Shown: positions 1 to 9,204, counted from the stretch's first letter. The stretch is 64,000 nucleotides of DNA from Leptofilum sp965223285 (GCF_965223285.1 NZ_OZ244997.1:5084001-5148000), one strand, 5' to 3'. Numbers and translations are program-made. Notes: generated by a model not told the origin, from the letters alone.

Positions 1-752
1 CTAGAGGTGGTTGATGAGATTAGTCACACCGCCATAGGAAATAAGCTAAAAAAAATGAACTCAAGCCTTGGCAAGTAAAATCGTGGTGTCTGCCCAAACC
101 TGGGGCACGCTTTGTCGCCAAAATGGAAGATGTCCTCTCCGTTTATGAACGACCCTACGACCCGAAACGGCCGATGGTTTGCCTGGATGAAATTCAAAAA
201 GCGTTGCGGTCAACACCAAGAGGTGAAATTCCGCTGCAACCAGGACAACCCGTTCGAGAAGACTATGAGTACCAACGACATGGGAAGTGTTCCCTTTTTC
301 TGGCCGTCGAACCATTAGCCGGATTTCGCAAAACATGGATTTATCCACAACGCCGCAAGATTGAATTTGCACAGGTGTTGAAATCATTAGTCGACGAGGT
401 TTATCCTGATGCAGAGACGATTGTCTTGGTTGTGGATAACTTGAACATTCACCATATCGCTTCTTTATATGAACGGTATGAACCAGCAGAAGCACGCCGG
501 ATTGCGGACAAACTTGAATGGCATTACACACCAGAGCATGGCAGTTGGCTCAATATTGCTGAATGTGAATTATCTGTTTTACGTCGTCAGGCATTGAAGC
601 GACGGAAGGTGGATATTGACGAAGTTCGCAACCAAGTAGCAGCTTGGGAAACACAACGCAATAAACGCCAAGTGGGTGTTGATTGGCAATTTACTTGCAC
701 TGATGCTCGCATTAAACTGAAGCGACTTTATCCAATTGTTAACGTTCAGTAA
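1..752 (+). CDS. IS630-family transposase, partial, needs -1 frameshift
   Basis: DDE transposase that cuts and pastes the element. The C-terminal part (open from 63, first ATG 123) shows MVCLDE (first Asp), VVDNLNIH (second Asp) and TPEHGSWLNIAECELS (Glu), the usual IS630 catalytic triad. The upstream helix-turn-helix linker is in a different frame: bases 1-78 read VVDEISHTAIGNKLKKM and stop at 76-78. A run of eight A at 48-55 joins them. Slipping back one base at A AAA AAA gives LKKNELKPW, which matches the normal IS630 sequence at this point. Programmed -1 frameshifting is known in several IS630 elements; an inactivating one-base deletion or a homopolymer error is the alternative. The N-terminus is outside the window. 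Confidence 0.75.
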
Positions 753-760
753 TTTGTTAA
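1..760 (+). mobile_element. IS630-family insertion sequence, 5' end outside window
   Basis: The whole stretch is occupied by the 3' part of an IS630/Tc1-type element, recognised from its DDE transposase. The upstream end lies outside the window and I could not fix the right terminal inverted repeat; the sequence just after the stop (753-790) is AT-rich and no TA-flanked end is certain. The element carries no ACGGCCGT octamer, unlike most of the surrounding DNA, which fits recent arrival. The right boundary at about 760 is approximate. Confidence 0.7.
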
Positions 761-841
761 CGCCTTATATTTCTAAATATACTTTGTTTACAAAGCACTT
801 AGTTGAGAAGGCAAAATATCTTTATATCCAGGGAGAATGAT

Positions 842-1594
842 ATGGCCAAGCAAGAAACAACCGTAACCACAGAAAAAAGTTCACCGCAATCAGCCCCCTC
901 AGCCCCCGCGATGCCGCCCATGCCCAAAGAAAACGGGTTCGGTTCCAGAAATGACCTGGAAGATTTGCGCGAAATCTTTTGGGGCAACCACATTCGCACT
1001 ACCGAGAGCCGATTTAATGCGGTTGAAGCCAACTTAGAAACGGTTAACCGTACCTTGCAGAATTCTTTTGGTGAGCGGCTGGCTGCTTTAGCCGAGACAT
1101 CACAGAATAAACTCACTGATGCCCAAGCCCGACTTGCTGAACAGTTAGAAAATCAGAGCAAGCAGAGTGCACAGGCGTTAACGGCCGTTCAGCAAGAAAT
1201 TAACCAGCGGCTCGATCGGCAAGAAGATGATCACGGTGCTGAAATGCGTAAACTGCATCGCGAACTGATGGAGTACGTAGACAAACAGGCCTCCACTCAG
1301 GCTAACAATCTTCGGCAAGCCCAGCAAGAGTTAGGCGAACGCCTTGATAAGCTAGCCACTGACCTCATTACCCAAATAGGCAAGGTGCAAAAAGAGCTTT
1401 CCCAACAAATTACCCGTCTCAACGAAGAGCAGGTGCAGCGAGTTAACGCTGCACGGAATGAATCTCAAAAACGGGATGATGATTTACGCCAGGAAACCTT
1501 GAAACTAACGGCGGCATTAGATGATAAAGCTGCCGCTCGTCACGATTTGGCACAATTATACATGGAGTTAGGACGCCGCCTCTACAACGGATAG
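842..1594 (+). CDS. coiled-coil protein, first gene of GTPase cluster
   Basis: 250 residues, function unknown. After a low-complexity Pro/Ser/Ala N-terminus (about residues 1-40) almost the whole chain from about residue 45 to 240 is predicted by eye to be alpha-helical coiled coil, rich in Gln, Glu, Arg and Ala with heptad spacing. There is no signal peptide or membrane segment, so it is probably cytoplasmic. I chose ATG 842 because GGGAG lies just upstream; a TTG at 803 is in frame but has no ribosome site. The next gene starts 21 bases after the stop, and the cluster continues with a membrane coiled-coil protein and a Ras-like GTPase, so a scaffold or effector role is an inference. Contains one ACGGCCGT motif. 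Confidence 0.75.
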   Translation: MAKQETTVTTEKSSPQSAPSAPAMPPMPKENGFGSRNDLEDLREIFWGNHIRTTESRFNAVEANLETVNRTLQNSFGERLAALAETSQNKLTDAQARLAEQLENQSKQSAQALTAVQQEINQRLDRQEDDHGAEMRKLHRELMEYVDKQASTQANNLRQAQQELGERLDKLATDLITQIGKVQKELSQQITRLNEEQVQRVNAARNESQKRDDDLRQETLKLTAALDDKAAARHDLAQLYMELGRRLYNG

Positions 1595-1615
1595 ACAGTC
1601 GCTGCCTAAGCTGTA

Positions 1616-3256
1616 ATGACCATTCCTCCCTTTGATGATAACCCTGCTTCACGACGCAGTGAAGAGGATTTATTACGCTCTGCGCAATCCATTCTTTTGG
1701 CACGTGAGCGTGAGCGAATTCGGGTGTTAGAAGAGGAACTTGCGGCTTACCGGGAGTCTGAAGGCACGATTGAGGAGCTGCAAGAAAAAATTGAACAACT
1801 AGAGGCCAAGCTGCTACAAGTTGAACGTGCCTACGAAGATCAATTGCTTGATCTACAAACCAATATTTCCATTTTAAACTACAAAAATTTCGGCCGTTCT
1901 GAAAGCCTCTTGAGCAGACTTTCCCCGGTATTTGGCCGACTTATAGGCAAGCGTATCGAGGAAGATCGCGAGGAGATGGCTAAAGCATTTAGCCCTATCA
2001 TGGGACAAGCCATCCGCACCCAAATTCGCAACAGCCGTCAAGATATGATTGATGCTATCTATCCAATCATTGGTGCCTCGGTGCAAAAGTCAGTGGCAGA
2101 AACATTTCGTGAACTGCAGCGCAATATTGATAGACGATTGCGGCAAACCTCAGGGGATATTTGGCGACAATTTACGGCGCGTATTCGCGGTGTTTCCCGT
2201 TCAGAATTGGCTCTCCGGGACGCAATTCCTTTCAACGTTGAGCAGATCTTCTTTATTCAGCGTGACAGTGGGCTGCTGTTGGCAACTTACCCAACCGAAG
2301 ACGCAGATTTGAGCTCTGGCATGATTGGTGGAATGCTTACGGCCATTCGCCAATTTGCTCGGGACTCTTTTGGTCGTGGACGGGCAGACACGGACCTTGA
2401 TGAGATTCAGTATGGGGATGATCGAATCATTATTCAGGGAGGACAATATGCGTATCTGGCGGTTGTAATTAATGGTATCGAGCCAGCCGGGTTCCGGGGA
2501 GAACTGCAAACGTTTGCCTCAGAGCTGCATTTGGATTATGAGGAAGAGTTGCGCAGTTACGCAGGCGATCCCGAAACATTGCCGCCTTTGGCGTCGAAGC
2601 TGGCCGAGTTGATGGAAATTGCGGCTGGAGCACCAGAAAAAAGCAAGCCATTGAGCCGACTCCAGCGTTGGTTTATCTTTATTCTGGGGTTGGGGGGCGT
2701 ACTTTTTTTGGCACTTTCCTGTTTTTATTTGCAGTTTACGGTTGCTTTGCTGCCGGTGGCGTTTCCATCCCCAACGCCAACAGCTACCGCGACAGCCACC
2801 AACACGCCAACGATTACACCATCCCCGACAAATACACCCGTGCCAACTAATACCCCAATTCCCACGCTAACGCCTTCGCAAACGCCAACCAACACACCTA
2901 CGTTTACGCCAACGTTTACGCCCACGCCTACCCAAACGCCAACTAATACGTCTGCACCAACCAACACGCCCACGCCAACCGTAACGTTAACCCCTTCACT
3001 GACGCCTACGCCAATTTCGGCACTTATGATTGGGAATGTATTTACGCTATCGGAACCGCGCCTGTTTGCACCGCGTACGGGTGAAGTGATTGAGGGAACG
3101 GCCGTTACGATTGTTGCTGTCTATGCTGATTGGGCCAAAATTGAATGGATTGACCGAAATGGCTTACAAGAAGGCTGGGTTTTGTTACAATGGATAGACT
3201 TGCGTATTCCAATTCCTGATTATTTAATTACGCCGACACCAACTAGAGGATTTTAG
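1616..3256 (+). CDS. coiled-coil / membrane / SH3-like protein of GTPase cluster
   Basis: 546 residues. Order: coiled coil (about 30-90); helical region (95-200); a globular alpha/beta segment (about 208-330, beginning FFIQRDSGLLLATYP) that by eye resembles roadblock/longin sensor folds, the usual partners of small GTPases; a membrane span (about 352-383); a Thr-Pro repeat spacer (about 383-468); and a C-terminal bacterial SH3-like domain (about 470-538, with WAKIEW and GWVLLQW). The topology suggests a cytoplasmic sensor arm and an outward SH3 head on a flexible stalk, perhaps contacting the cell wall. The roadblock/longin call is inference and needs structure prediction. It lies between the coiled-coil gene and the GTPase gene. 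Start ATG 1616; its ribosome site is weak. Confidence 0.75.
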   Translation: MTIPPFDDNPASRRSEEDLLRSAQSILLARERERIRVLEEELAAYRESEGTIEELQEKIEQLEAKLLQVERAYEDQLLDLQTNISILNYKNFGRSESLLSRLSPVFGRLIGKRIEEDREEMAKAFSPIMGQAIRTQIRNSRQDMIDAIYPIIGASVQKSVAETFRELQRNIDRRLRQTSGDIWRQFTARIRGVSRSELALRDAIPFNVEQIFFIQRDSGLLLATYPTEDADLSSGMIGGMLTAIRQFARDSFGRGRADTDLDEIQYGDDRIIIQGGQYAYLAVVINGIEPAGFRGELQTFASELHLDYEEELRSYAGDPETLPPLASKLAELMEIAAGAPEKSKPLSRLQRWFIFILGLGGVLFLALSCFYLQFTVALLPVAFPSPTPTATATATNTPTITPSPTNTPVPTNTPIPTLTPSQTPTNTPTFTPTFTPTPTQTPTNTSAPTNTPTPTVTLTPSLTPTPISALMIGNVFTLSEPRLFAPRTGEVIEGTAVTIVAVYADWAKIEWIDRNGLQEGWVLLQWIDLRIPIPDYLITPTPTRGF

Positions 3257-3351
3257 TTTACAATTCATCCGAAACAGCTATAGAGAAAGAAGCCTATCTC
3301 AAAAATCTCTGTTGCCAATATTCGGATTAGGTACTTAGAGAATCATAGTTA

Positions 3352-3858
3352 ATGAAGATTGTACAAAAGAAAATTTGCCTACTTGGTGATTTTTCTGTGG
3401 GCAAAACCAGCCTAATCCGGCGTTATGTAGAAGAACGCTTCGACGAATCTTACCTCAGCACCATCGGGGTGCATATGTCGCGCAAGCGACTGGAACGTGC
3501 CGACCATTTTCTAGACTTTTTTATTTGGGATTTAATTGGTGGTGAGGATTTTACAAAGATTGGGCAAAACTATTTGCTTGGCGCCGCCGGGGCATTGATT
3601 GTATGTGACTTGACCCGCCCAGACAGTGTGCCGAAGCTGGCTTACTATGCTGAACAGATGCGTGCTGTCAACGAAACGGCCGTACTCATTTTTATTGGTA
3701 ACAAAGTTGACCTCACAATAGACCGTGCCGTAACTGACCATCATTTGCGTTTGGCACTCGCAACGCTCGCTGATAGCTTTTTGCTCACCAGTGCCAAGAC
3801 AGGCGAAAATGTCAACGAAGCCTTTACCCAACTCGCCGATGCCTTGGAAGAAGATTGA
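3352..3858 (+). CDS. Ras/Rab-like small GTPase
   Basis: 168 residues, the size of a minimal Ras-superfamily domain. Motifs: G1 GDFSVGKTS (about 12-20), switch I with YLSTIGVHMSRK, G3 WDLIGGED, G4 GNKVDL and G5 SAKTG. The position of the Ras catalytic glutamine (Q61) appears to be Gly (DLIGGED against DTAGQE), so intrinsic hydrolysis may be slow. There is no C-terminal lipidation cysteine, as is usual in bacterial members. It follows the membrane SH3/coiled-coil gene and its stop is 1 base before the start of the hybrid histidine kinase, so the three are probably co-expressed. Bacterial relatives such as MglA control polarity and motility; the role here is unknown. Confidence 0.9.
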   Translation: MKIVQKKICLLGDFSVGKTSLIRRYVEERFDESYLSTIGVHMSRKRLERADHFLDFFIWDLIGGEDFTKIGQNYLLGAAGALIVCDLTRPDSVPKLAYYAEQMRAVNETAVLIFIGNKVDLTIDRAVTDHHLRLALATLADSFLLTSAKTGENVNEAFTQLADALEED

Positions 3859-3859
3859 T

Positions 3860-5932
3860 ATGAGCCAGCCAGAAACCGACTTTGATACCGTCAAGCTGGC
3901 CAATCAGCTCTTTGAGGTTCTGCAAAATTCGCAGCAGCATGCTTACCTCGCCCTTTCTCCAGAGCGGCTCATTCAATATATCTCGCCTAACCTGGGTGAA
4001 GTTATGCAAGTTGCGTTTATGGAATCTTTCACCAACCAGCCAATTGAAAACCTCTTTGGTGAGTTGGTAGGCTCTCAGACTGCCTTTGAAGATCTTGTAG
4101 CGGGCAAGCGGGATATTTTTTTGCTCGAGAATGTTGCTCGTAAACAGGCAGGCGATCAATTTTCTTACCTAACACTTCAGCTTGCTTTGCTCGATTCACT
4201 GCATCCCCAAAATGGTTTTTTACTCACCGTAGAAAACAGCACGCAATTTGGTAGTTTACAGCAAACGCTTACCCAGCAGCGGAACGAACTTAAGCAAGAG
4301 ATTGCACGCCGCAAAAAGGCAGAGGCCGCGTTGCAGAAGCTAAATGAGGAGCTGGAGCAGCGCGTTAAAGAGCGTACGGCCGAATTGGCTTTAGCCAATG
4401 AGCAACTGCGCCTGCTGGAAGCAGCCATCGTCAATACGAGCGATACGGTAATTATTACTGAAGCCCAGCCTGAGGATTTAAATCAGGCTGGGATTGTTTA
4501 TGTCAATAAGGCGTTTACCAAAGCGACGGGTTATAAGTACAAAGAAATTGTAGGGCAATCGCGCCAGGTATTTCATGGACCAAATACCGATCCACGCCAG
4601 TTAGAAAAAATTCGCCGAGCATTATCTAATCGAGAAGCGGTGCACGTAGAGCTAATAAACTATCGCAAAGATGGTACCGAATATTGGGCAGACATGACGG
4701 TTGCACCCATCATGAATAAAAACAGTGAGCTGACCCATTTTGTTTCTATTGAGCGAGATGCGACTGAACGTAAACAGCTGGAAACAGCTTTGTTGCAAGC
4801 CCAAAAAATGGAAGCGATTGGCTTGCTGGCAGGAGGGATTGCCCACGATTTCAACAATGTGCTCACCATTATCATGAGCTATTCAGATTTATTGCTGCGC
4901 CTGTATGGGCAAGACCCGATGGTGGTTAAGTACGTTAATCCGATTCATACGGCCGGAAAACGAGCCTCTGACTTGACGTACCAATTGTTAGCCTTTAGTC
5001 GGCAGCAAGTGTTACAGTTGGAAGAGCTGAATCTGAACGAGATTATAACCGAAGTAGAGCAGATGATCCGACGGCCGATAGGCGAAGATATCCAGTTTGC
5101 GACGCTGCTGGCACCAGATTTGTGGCAGGTTGAGGGGGACCCAGGGCAGATTAGCCAGGTGATAATGAACCTGGCGGTGAATGCTCGCGATGCGATGCCG
5201 CAAGGCGGTAACCTCACTATCAAGACAGAGAATTATACGCTGGAAAGGAAAGACGGCCGTTTCACGCCAGATTTGGAACCCGGTGAATACATTCGCCTAA
5301 TGGTTCAGGATACGGGCAAGGGGATGAGCCAAGAGACGATCAAGCGCATCTTCGAGCCATTTTTTACGACGAAAGAATTGGGCAAAGGCACAGGGCTAGG
5401 TTTGTCAAGCGTATACGGCATTGTAGCCCAAAGCAATGGTGGTGTTGCAGTCTACAGCGAAATTAAGGCGGGGACAACCTTTGAGATTTTGTTACCCCGC
5501 TCCACCGCAGCGAAGGCGGCAGCGGAAGCAGATACCGCAGGCCTGAACCTACGCAGTGGGGGTGCAACCATTCTGCTGGTTGAAGACGAAAAAGATGTGC
5601 GCGATTTACTGGACGAGGGGTTAAGTAAAAGTGGATACCGCATATTAGTGGCTCGGAACGGTGTTGAGGCACTGGAAATTTACCAAAATGAGGCCGAGTC
5701 CATTGACCTATTGCTGACGGATGTTGTGTTGCCCAAAATGAGTGGCCACGAATTGGCACAATATTTGCAGCAGCAAACGCCCAGCCTCAAAATTCTCTAC
5801 ATGACAGGCTATACAGATACAGTGATCATGAATCATGGGTTGCCTGGAGAATCTGTTAATTTGCTACAAAAACCATTCACCATTGGGCAGCTTGTCACCA
5901 AGCTGGAGCGCGTTTTAGGGCGTACGGACTAA
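3860..5932 (+). CDS. PAS-domain hybrid histidine kinase with receiver
   Basis: 690 residues, no membrane segment, so a soluble sensor. Order: N-terminal region (about 20-135, possibly a degenerate PAS); coiled coil (about 140-190); a clear PAS domain (about 190-310; GIVYVNKAFTKATGY, then YRKDGTEYWADM); HisKA of the HDFNN class (GGIAHDFNNVL, phospho-His); HATPase with N, G1 (DTGKGM), F (FEPFFTTK) and G2 (GKGTGLGLSS) boxes; and a C-terminal receiver (LLVEDEKDV, LLTDVVLPKMSGHE, phospho-Asp; final Lys in LQKPF). The PAS resembles LOV domains in layout but lacks the flavin-binding cysteine. ATG 3860 is preferred over earlier in-frame starts that overlap the GTPase gene. No separate response regulator gene follows. 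Confidence 0.92.
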   Translation: MSQPETDFDTVKLANQLFEVLQNSQQHAYLALSPERLIQYISPNLGEVMQVAFMESFTNQPIENLFGELVGSQTAFEDLVAGKRDIFLLENVARKQAGDQFSYLTLQLALLDSLHPQNGFLLTVENSTQFGSLQQTLTQQRNELKQEIARRKKAEAALQKLNEELEQRVKERTAELALANEQLRLLEAAIVNTSDTVIITEAQPEDLNQAGIVYVNKAFTKATGYKYKEIVGQSRQVFHGPNTDPRQLEKIRRALSNREAVHVELINYRKDGTEYWADMTVAPIMNKNSELTHFVSIERDATERKQLETALLQAQKMEAIGLLAGGIAHDFNNVLTIIMSYSDLLLRLYGQDPMVVKYVNPIHTAGKRASDLTYQLLAFSRQQVLQLEELNLNEIITEVEQMIRRPIGEDIQFATLLAPDLWQVEGDPGQISQVIMNLAVNARDAMPQGGNLTIKTENYTLERKDGRFTPDLEPGEYIRLMVQDTGKGMSQETIKRIFEPFFTTKELGKGTGLGLSSVYGIVAQSNGGVAVYSEIKAGTTFEILLPRSTAAKAAAEADTAGLNLRSGGATILLVEDEKDVRDLLDEGLSKSGYRILVARNGVEALEIYQNEAESIDLLLTDVVLPKMSGHELAQYLQQQTPSLKILYMTGYTDTVIMNHGLPGESVNLLQKPFTIGQLVTKLERVLGRTD

Positions 5933-5994
5933 CTCACGCGTTCTTGCTTTCCCCAACTTGCTATTCCCTCTTTGGCATCTTACAATCAGAACAT

Positions 5995-7320
5995 ATGGCC
6001 GATAAAAACAGCGATTTACAGGCAAAATTGCGTCGCCTGGGCGTGGTGCGCGGGGCACGGCAGCTAAAAACGCCGCGCACGCTCAAACCTGCTCCGCCAG
6101 TCGATGATGAACTATTACGGCCGTTTCCCAACCAAAAACCGCTCGCCCCAACTGATGCCGACGACATCCAGCCGCTGGAAAAGTTGCTGCCTGGGGGTCA
6201 ACTCGTTAGCGCCGCAGATGGCGACTGCTTTGTATTGGACAATGTTTACAATTTGAGTCATCAGCATGGCGACGATCGGTTAGCAGACCTGCTTGATTTT
6301 GCGCCTGCTGCGGCCGCTCCGTTTATAAAAGATGAGCGGTTGGCAGCGCATGATTTCCGAGATTTTCTCTTTTTGGATACCGAAACCACCGGGTTGGCTG
6401 GGGCAGGTACGCTAGCGTTCATGGTGGGCGTTGGCTTCTTTGAGCCTAGCACGCATGGTGAACGGTTTGTGGTACGCCAATACTTTTTGCGAGATCATGG
6501 TGATGAGCCAGCGATGTTGCTGCTGCTGGATGAACTGCTTACACAAAAAGCAGGATTGGTGACCTTTAACGGCCGTTCCTTTGATATCCCCCTGCTGGAA
6601 GGGCGATTTATTATGAATCGCTTGCCGACTGATTTGGCGGAACGGCCGCATTTCGATCTGCTGCATCCGGCTCGGCGGCTGTGGCGGCATCGGCTTGGTT
6701 CCTGTGCCCTCAGCTCGCTAGAGAACAACCTGCTCGGACTGCGTCGCAGCCAGGAAGATGTGCCGGGCTGGCTGATTCCCAGCCTGTACAACAACTATCT
6801 GCACAGCGGCGATGCCCGCGAACTGGTGCGCGTTTTCTACCACAACCAGATTGACATGGTGTCGATGGTGACGCTGGCGGCGCGGGTGACGCGCCTGCTC
6901 AGCCAGCCAGACCCCAGCGACCATCCCATCGATCTGTACAGCCTGGGGCGGTGGCAGGCAGATTTGGGTTTGCAGAAGGCGGCAGAGCAAAATCTGCGGC
7001 TGGCGGCGCAGGGAGATTTGCCGCTGGAACTGTACCATCAGAATTTGCACCGGCTGGCCTTGCTTTTGAAGCGAAACGGCCGTTCCGCCGAAGCACTCCC
7101 CCTGTGGCAGCAAATCGCCGCCACCAGCTTTGACGATGTGACCGCGCATGAAGAGTTGGCCAAATATTATGAGTGGCAAACGCAGGAGCTGGATCAGGCG
7201 TTGCTGTGGACAGAGCAGGCACTCACATTGGTTGCTGGTTGGGGTCGCAGGCAGCAGCCTGTGCGTACCGAACTGGAGCATAGACGCGCTCGTCTACAGC
7301 GTAAGCAAAAAGCTCACTGA
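5995..7320 (+). CDS. YprB-like ribonuclease H-fold exonuclease with TPR tail
   Basis: 441 residues from ATG 5995; an upstream in-frame ATG at 5944 has no ribosome site. The middle (about 125-300) is an RNase_H_2/YprB-type 3'-5' exonuclease fold: FLFLDTETTGLAG supplies the first acidic pair, VTFNGRSFDIPLL the second, and YHNQIDMVSM the final Asp region. HFDLLHPARRLW and SLENNLLGL are also family features. The C-terminal 130 residues look like TPR helices. YprB family members are thought to act with YprA-type helicases in nucleic-acid processing; no helicase is present here. It converges with the next gene, overlapping by 7 bases. Confidence 0.82.
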   Translation: MADKNSDLQAKLRRLGVVRGARQLKTPRTLKPAPPVDDELLRPFPNQKPLAPTDADDIQPLEKLLPGGQLVSAADGDCFVLDNVYNLSHQHGDDRLADLLDFAPAAAAPFIKDERLAAHDFRDFLFLDTETTGLAGAGTLAFMVGVGFFEPSTHGERFVVRQYFLRDHGDEPAMLLLLDELLTQKAGLVTFNGRSFDIPLLEGRFIMNRLPTDLAERPHFDLLHPARRLWRHRLGSCALSSLENNLLGLRRSQEDVPGWLIPSLYNNYLHSGDARELVRVFYHNQIDMVSMVTLAARVTRLLSQPDPSDHPIDLYSLGRWQADLGLQKAAEQNLRLAAQGDLPLELYHQNLHRLALLLKRNGRSAEALPLWQQIAATSFDDVTAHEELAKYYEWQTQELDQALLWTEQALTLVAGWGRRQQPVRTELEHRRARLQRKQKAH

Positions 7321-8138
7321 TTTTGCCACCAATCTTTACGCGAGCGCGGGTCTAAAAAGTTGCCCGTATCCCGAATAGAAACTTTAATCTCATCCCCCAG
7401 AGCGCGACCAAATGCCTGCCCGCCTGCCAACACGGGAAGCTGAGCGCGTCCGGCGGCGTCCAGCGTGACGTACAGGCTCACCAATGCCGGATCGACACAA
7501 ACATCCTCAATGTGGACGGTGTAGCCGAGCACCACATTGTCTTCGCGGGTGTATTTGAGGGTGATGCGGTTGTCGGTGGCGTACAGCACCATCACGTCGT
7601 TGCCGCCGCCAATGTCATAGCCGGAATCGGGCACGTGGATGGGGTCGCCTTCGCTGGTGCCCATGCCCAGCAGGGTGGTGGGCCACGTGCTCATCAGGTC
7701 CAGGCGGCAGTTGCAGGCCCAATCCCAGCGGTAAATTTGATAAGCGTTGGTAAAGATTGGTACCCGTGCGGGGCTGAAGAGCGTGTCTAGCTGTGGGGCG
7801 TTGGCGTCGGTGCCCCCACCATAATCTACTAGCATCAGGCTGGCACTTACTTCTTCGTACCCACGGACGGCAAGGTTGATGTCTGGGTGGTCCCAGGCGG
7901 GGCGGGTAATGGGATCAGAAGCGATGGGGAGGCTGCTGTAGCTGGCGTCGGCAATGCCGCAGTCGAGCGGTTTCACTACCAGCGGTAGATAAAGCTGCGC
8001 ATTTTCTGAGTCGGGACGGCCGTTTTCTGCATTCAGCGCCGGGATGTGGGTTAAAAGCAACAGGGTTGCGCCGTAAATGAGTGTGAGGAGTAGGTGGGTG
8101 TGGAACGGCCGTTTCGTGTGATCAATCTGGTTTTTCAT
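7314..8138 (-). CDS. secreted protein of unknown function
   Basis: 274 residues. The N-terminus has a basic stretch followed by a hydrophobic segment (about 15-36) consistent with a signal peptide, so the protein is probably exported. The mature part has several cysteines (including the pair in WACNCRLD), a GGGND motif and a C-terminal beta-rich stretch. I do not recognise the family. The start lies about 130 bases from the divergent CPBP protease gene, so the two share an upstream region. The 3' end overlaps the YprB-like gene by 7 bases. ACGGCCGT occurs twice near the 5' end. Confidence 0.65.
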   Translation of the reverse strand: MKNQIDHTKRPFHTHLLLTLIYGATLLLLTHIPALNAENGRPDSENAQLYLPLVVKPLDCGIADASYSSLPIASDPITRPAWDHPDINLAVRGYEEVSASLMLVDYGGGTDANAPQLDTLFSPARVPIFTNAYQIYRWDWACNCRLDLMSTWPTTLLGMGTSEGDPIHVPDSGYDIGGGNDVMVLYATDNRITLKYTREDNVVLGYTVHIEDVCVDPALVSLYVTLDAAGRAQLPVLAGGQAFGRALGDEIKVSIRDTGNFLDPRSRKDWWQNQ

Positions 8139-8271
8139 GCATATCCTCCGAAAATTATCGGTAAATAATCAAACGTTCGTTTTACGTGTCGCTGAGGTAT
8201 GATATACAGGATTTGCCCGGTTCATGGCAAATAGCTAATTGTTTCTATACAGTTTTTCTAAGGATTTTTGC

Positions 8272-9204
8272 ATGGAGAATGAACATTCGCTTTCATTTTT
8301 GGATCAGGTTCGGCGAGGCCAGACGGATTGGTTTCGCTACTTCTTTGGCATCATTTTAATTTTGTTTTTCTGGTTTATTCTTGGCTCTGTATTCGTCATT
8401 GTGCCTGTAGTTTGGGTGATGGCGGATGGGAATCCAGATACGGCCGTAAATCTGCAAACTGGTTTCATTGAAGGTGTCAACCCAATAATCAATTACGTGG
8501 CACTCAACCTCAGTTTTGGCATGTTGATTGTGGGTGTGTTCATTGTGGTGCGCTTTGTACACGGACGGCCGTTTCGCACCATTATCACCCCTGCCAAAAA
8601 GCTAAATTGGCGACGGCTGGGGCAGGGGTTTGGCCTGTGGCTGCTGCTGGTTGCCCTGGCCAGCGGTGTAGAATATTTGCTCAATCCAGAAATTTACACG
8701 GTGGTCTTTGATGCCCGCCGCTTTTTGCCCTTTGCCCTGTTTGTGCTGTTGCTCGTTCCCATGCAAACGACTGCCGAAGAGCTGCTGTTTCGCGGTTACT
8801 TGCTCCAAATGACCGGGCATCTAAGCCGCAACTTCTGGGTGCTGGCGTTTGTCAATGGCCTCTTGTTTATGTTTCCCCATTTGGGCAATCCAGAATTGGC
8901 CGCCAGTGCCATTTTGCTGCCCCTGTTTTACCTGAGCATCGGTGCCTTTTTTGCTTTCATTACCCTTCGCGACAATTCGGCAGAGCTGGCAATTGGGGCA
9001 CACGCCGCCAATAATTTGTACGCTGCGCTGTTTGCCAACTACACTAGCTCCGCCTTGCAATCCGAATCTATCTTTTTGGTGACAGAGCTAGACCCTGTTT
9101 ATGCGCTGGTTTCCTTTTGGGTAATGGCCATTCTGTTTTACTTGGTTTTATTGCGGCCTGGTCGTCGGGCGGAGCCAGTTATTGAGGGCGTGACGAATGG
9201 TTGA
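8272..9204 (+). CDS. CPBP family intramembrane metalloprotease (first of pair)
   Basis: 310 residues with about seven or eight hydrophobic segments. CPBP (Abi/CAAX-type) motif 1 is EELLFRGYLL, motif 2 lies around FPHLGNPE, and a third motif is HAANNLYAALF; these supply the metal-binding Glu and His residues. Relatives cleave CAAX-like proteins or protect bacteriocin producers; the substrate here is unknown. ATG 8272 is chosen for AAGGA at 8260-8264; the upstream in-frame start at 8239 lacks a ribosome site. It overlaps the next gene, also a CPBP protease, by 8 bases, so the two are translationally coupled. Confidence 0.87.
   Translation: MENEHSLSFLDQVRRGQTDWFRYFFGIILILFFWFILGSVFVIVPVVWVMADGNPDTAVNLQTGFIEGVNPIINYVALNLSFGMLIVGVFIVVRFVHGRPFRTIITPAKKLNWRRLGQGFGLWLLLVALASGVEYLLNPEIYTVVFDARRFLPFALFVLLLVPMQTTAEELLFRGYLLQMTGHLSRNFWVLAFVNGLLFMFPHLGNPELAASAILLPLFYLSIGAFFAFITLRDNSAELAIGAHAANNLYAALFANYTSSALQSESIFLVTELDPVYALVSFWVMAILFYLVLLRPGRRAEPVIEGVTNG

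Noticed and set aside
2725..2973. Minus-strand frame opposite the Thr-Pro stalk with repeated GVLVGV-type sequence
   Set aside because: It is the complement of the repetitive Thr-Pro codons, has no ribosome site and is explained by the plus-strand stalk. The same holds for 33826-34302.
2764..3018. Short repeats that could suggest a CRISPR-like array
   Set aside because: The repeats are codons of a Pro/Thr-rich protein spacer; there are no uniform repeats with unique spacers. The same holds for 34110-34320.
4500..4800. LOV photoreceptor reading of the kinase PAS domain
   Set aside because: The layout is LOV-like, but the segment that should hold the flavin-reactive Cys reads GQSRQVFHG, with no Cys.
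6718..7281. 187-residue minus-strand frame
   Set aside because: Antisense to the YprB-like nuclease, Gln-rich and with no start signal or family likeness.
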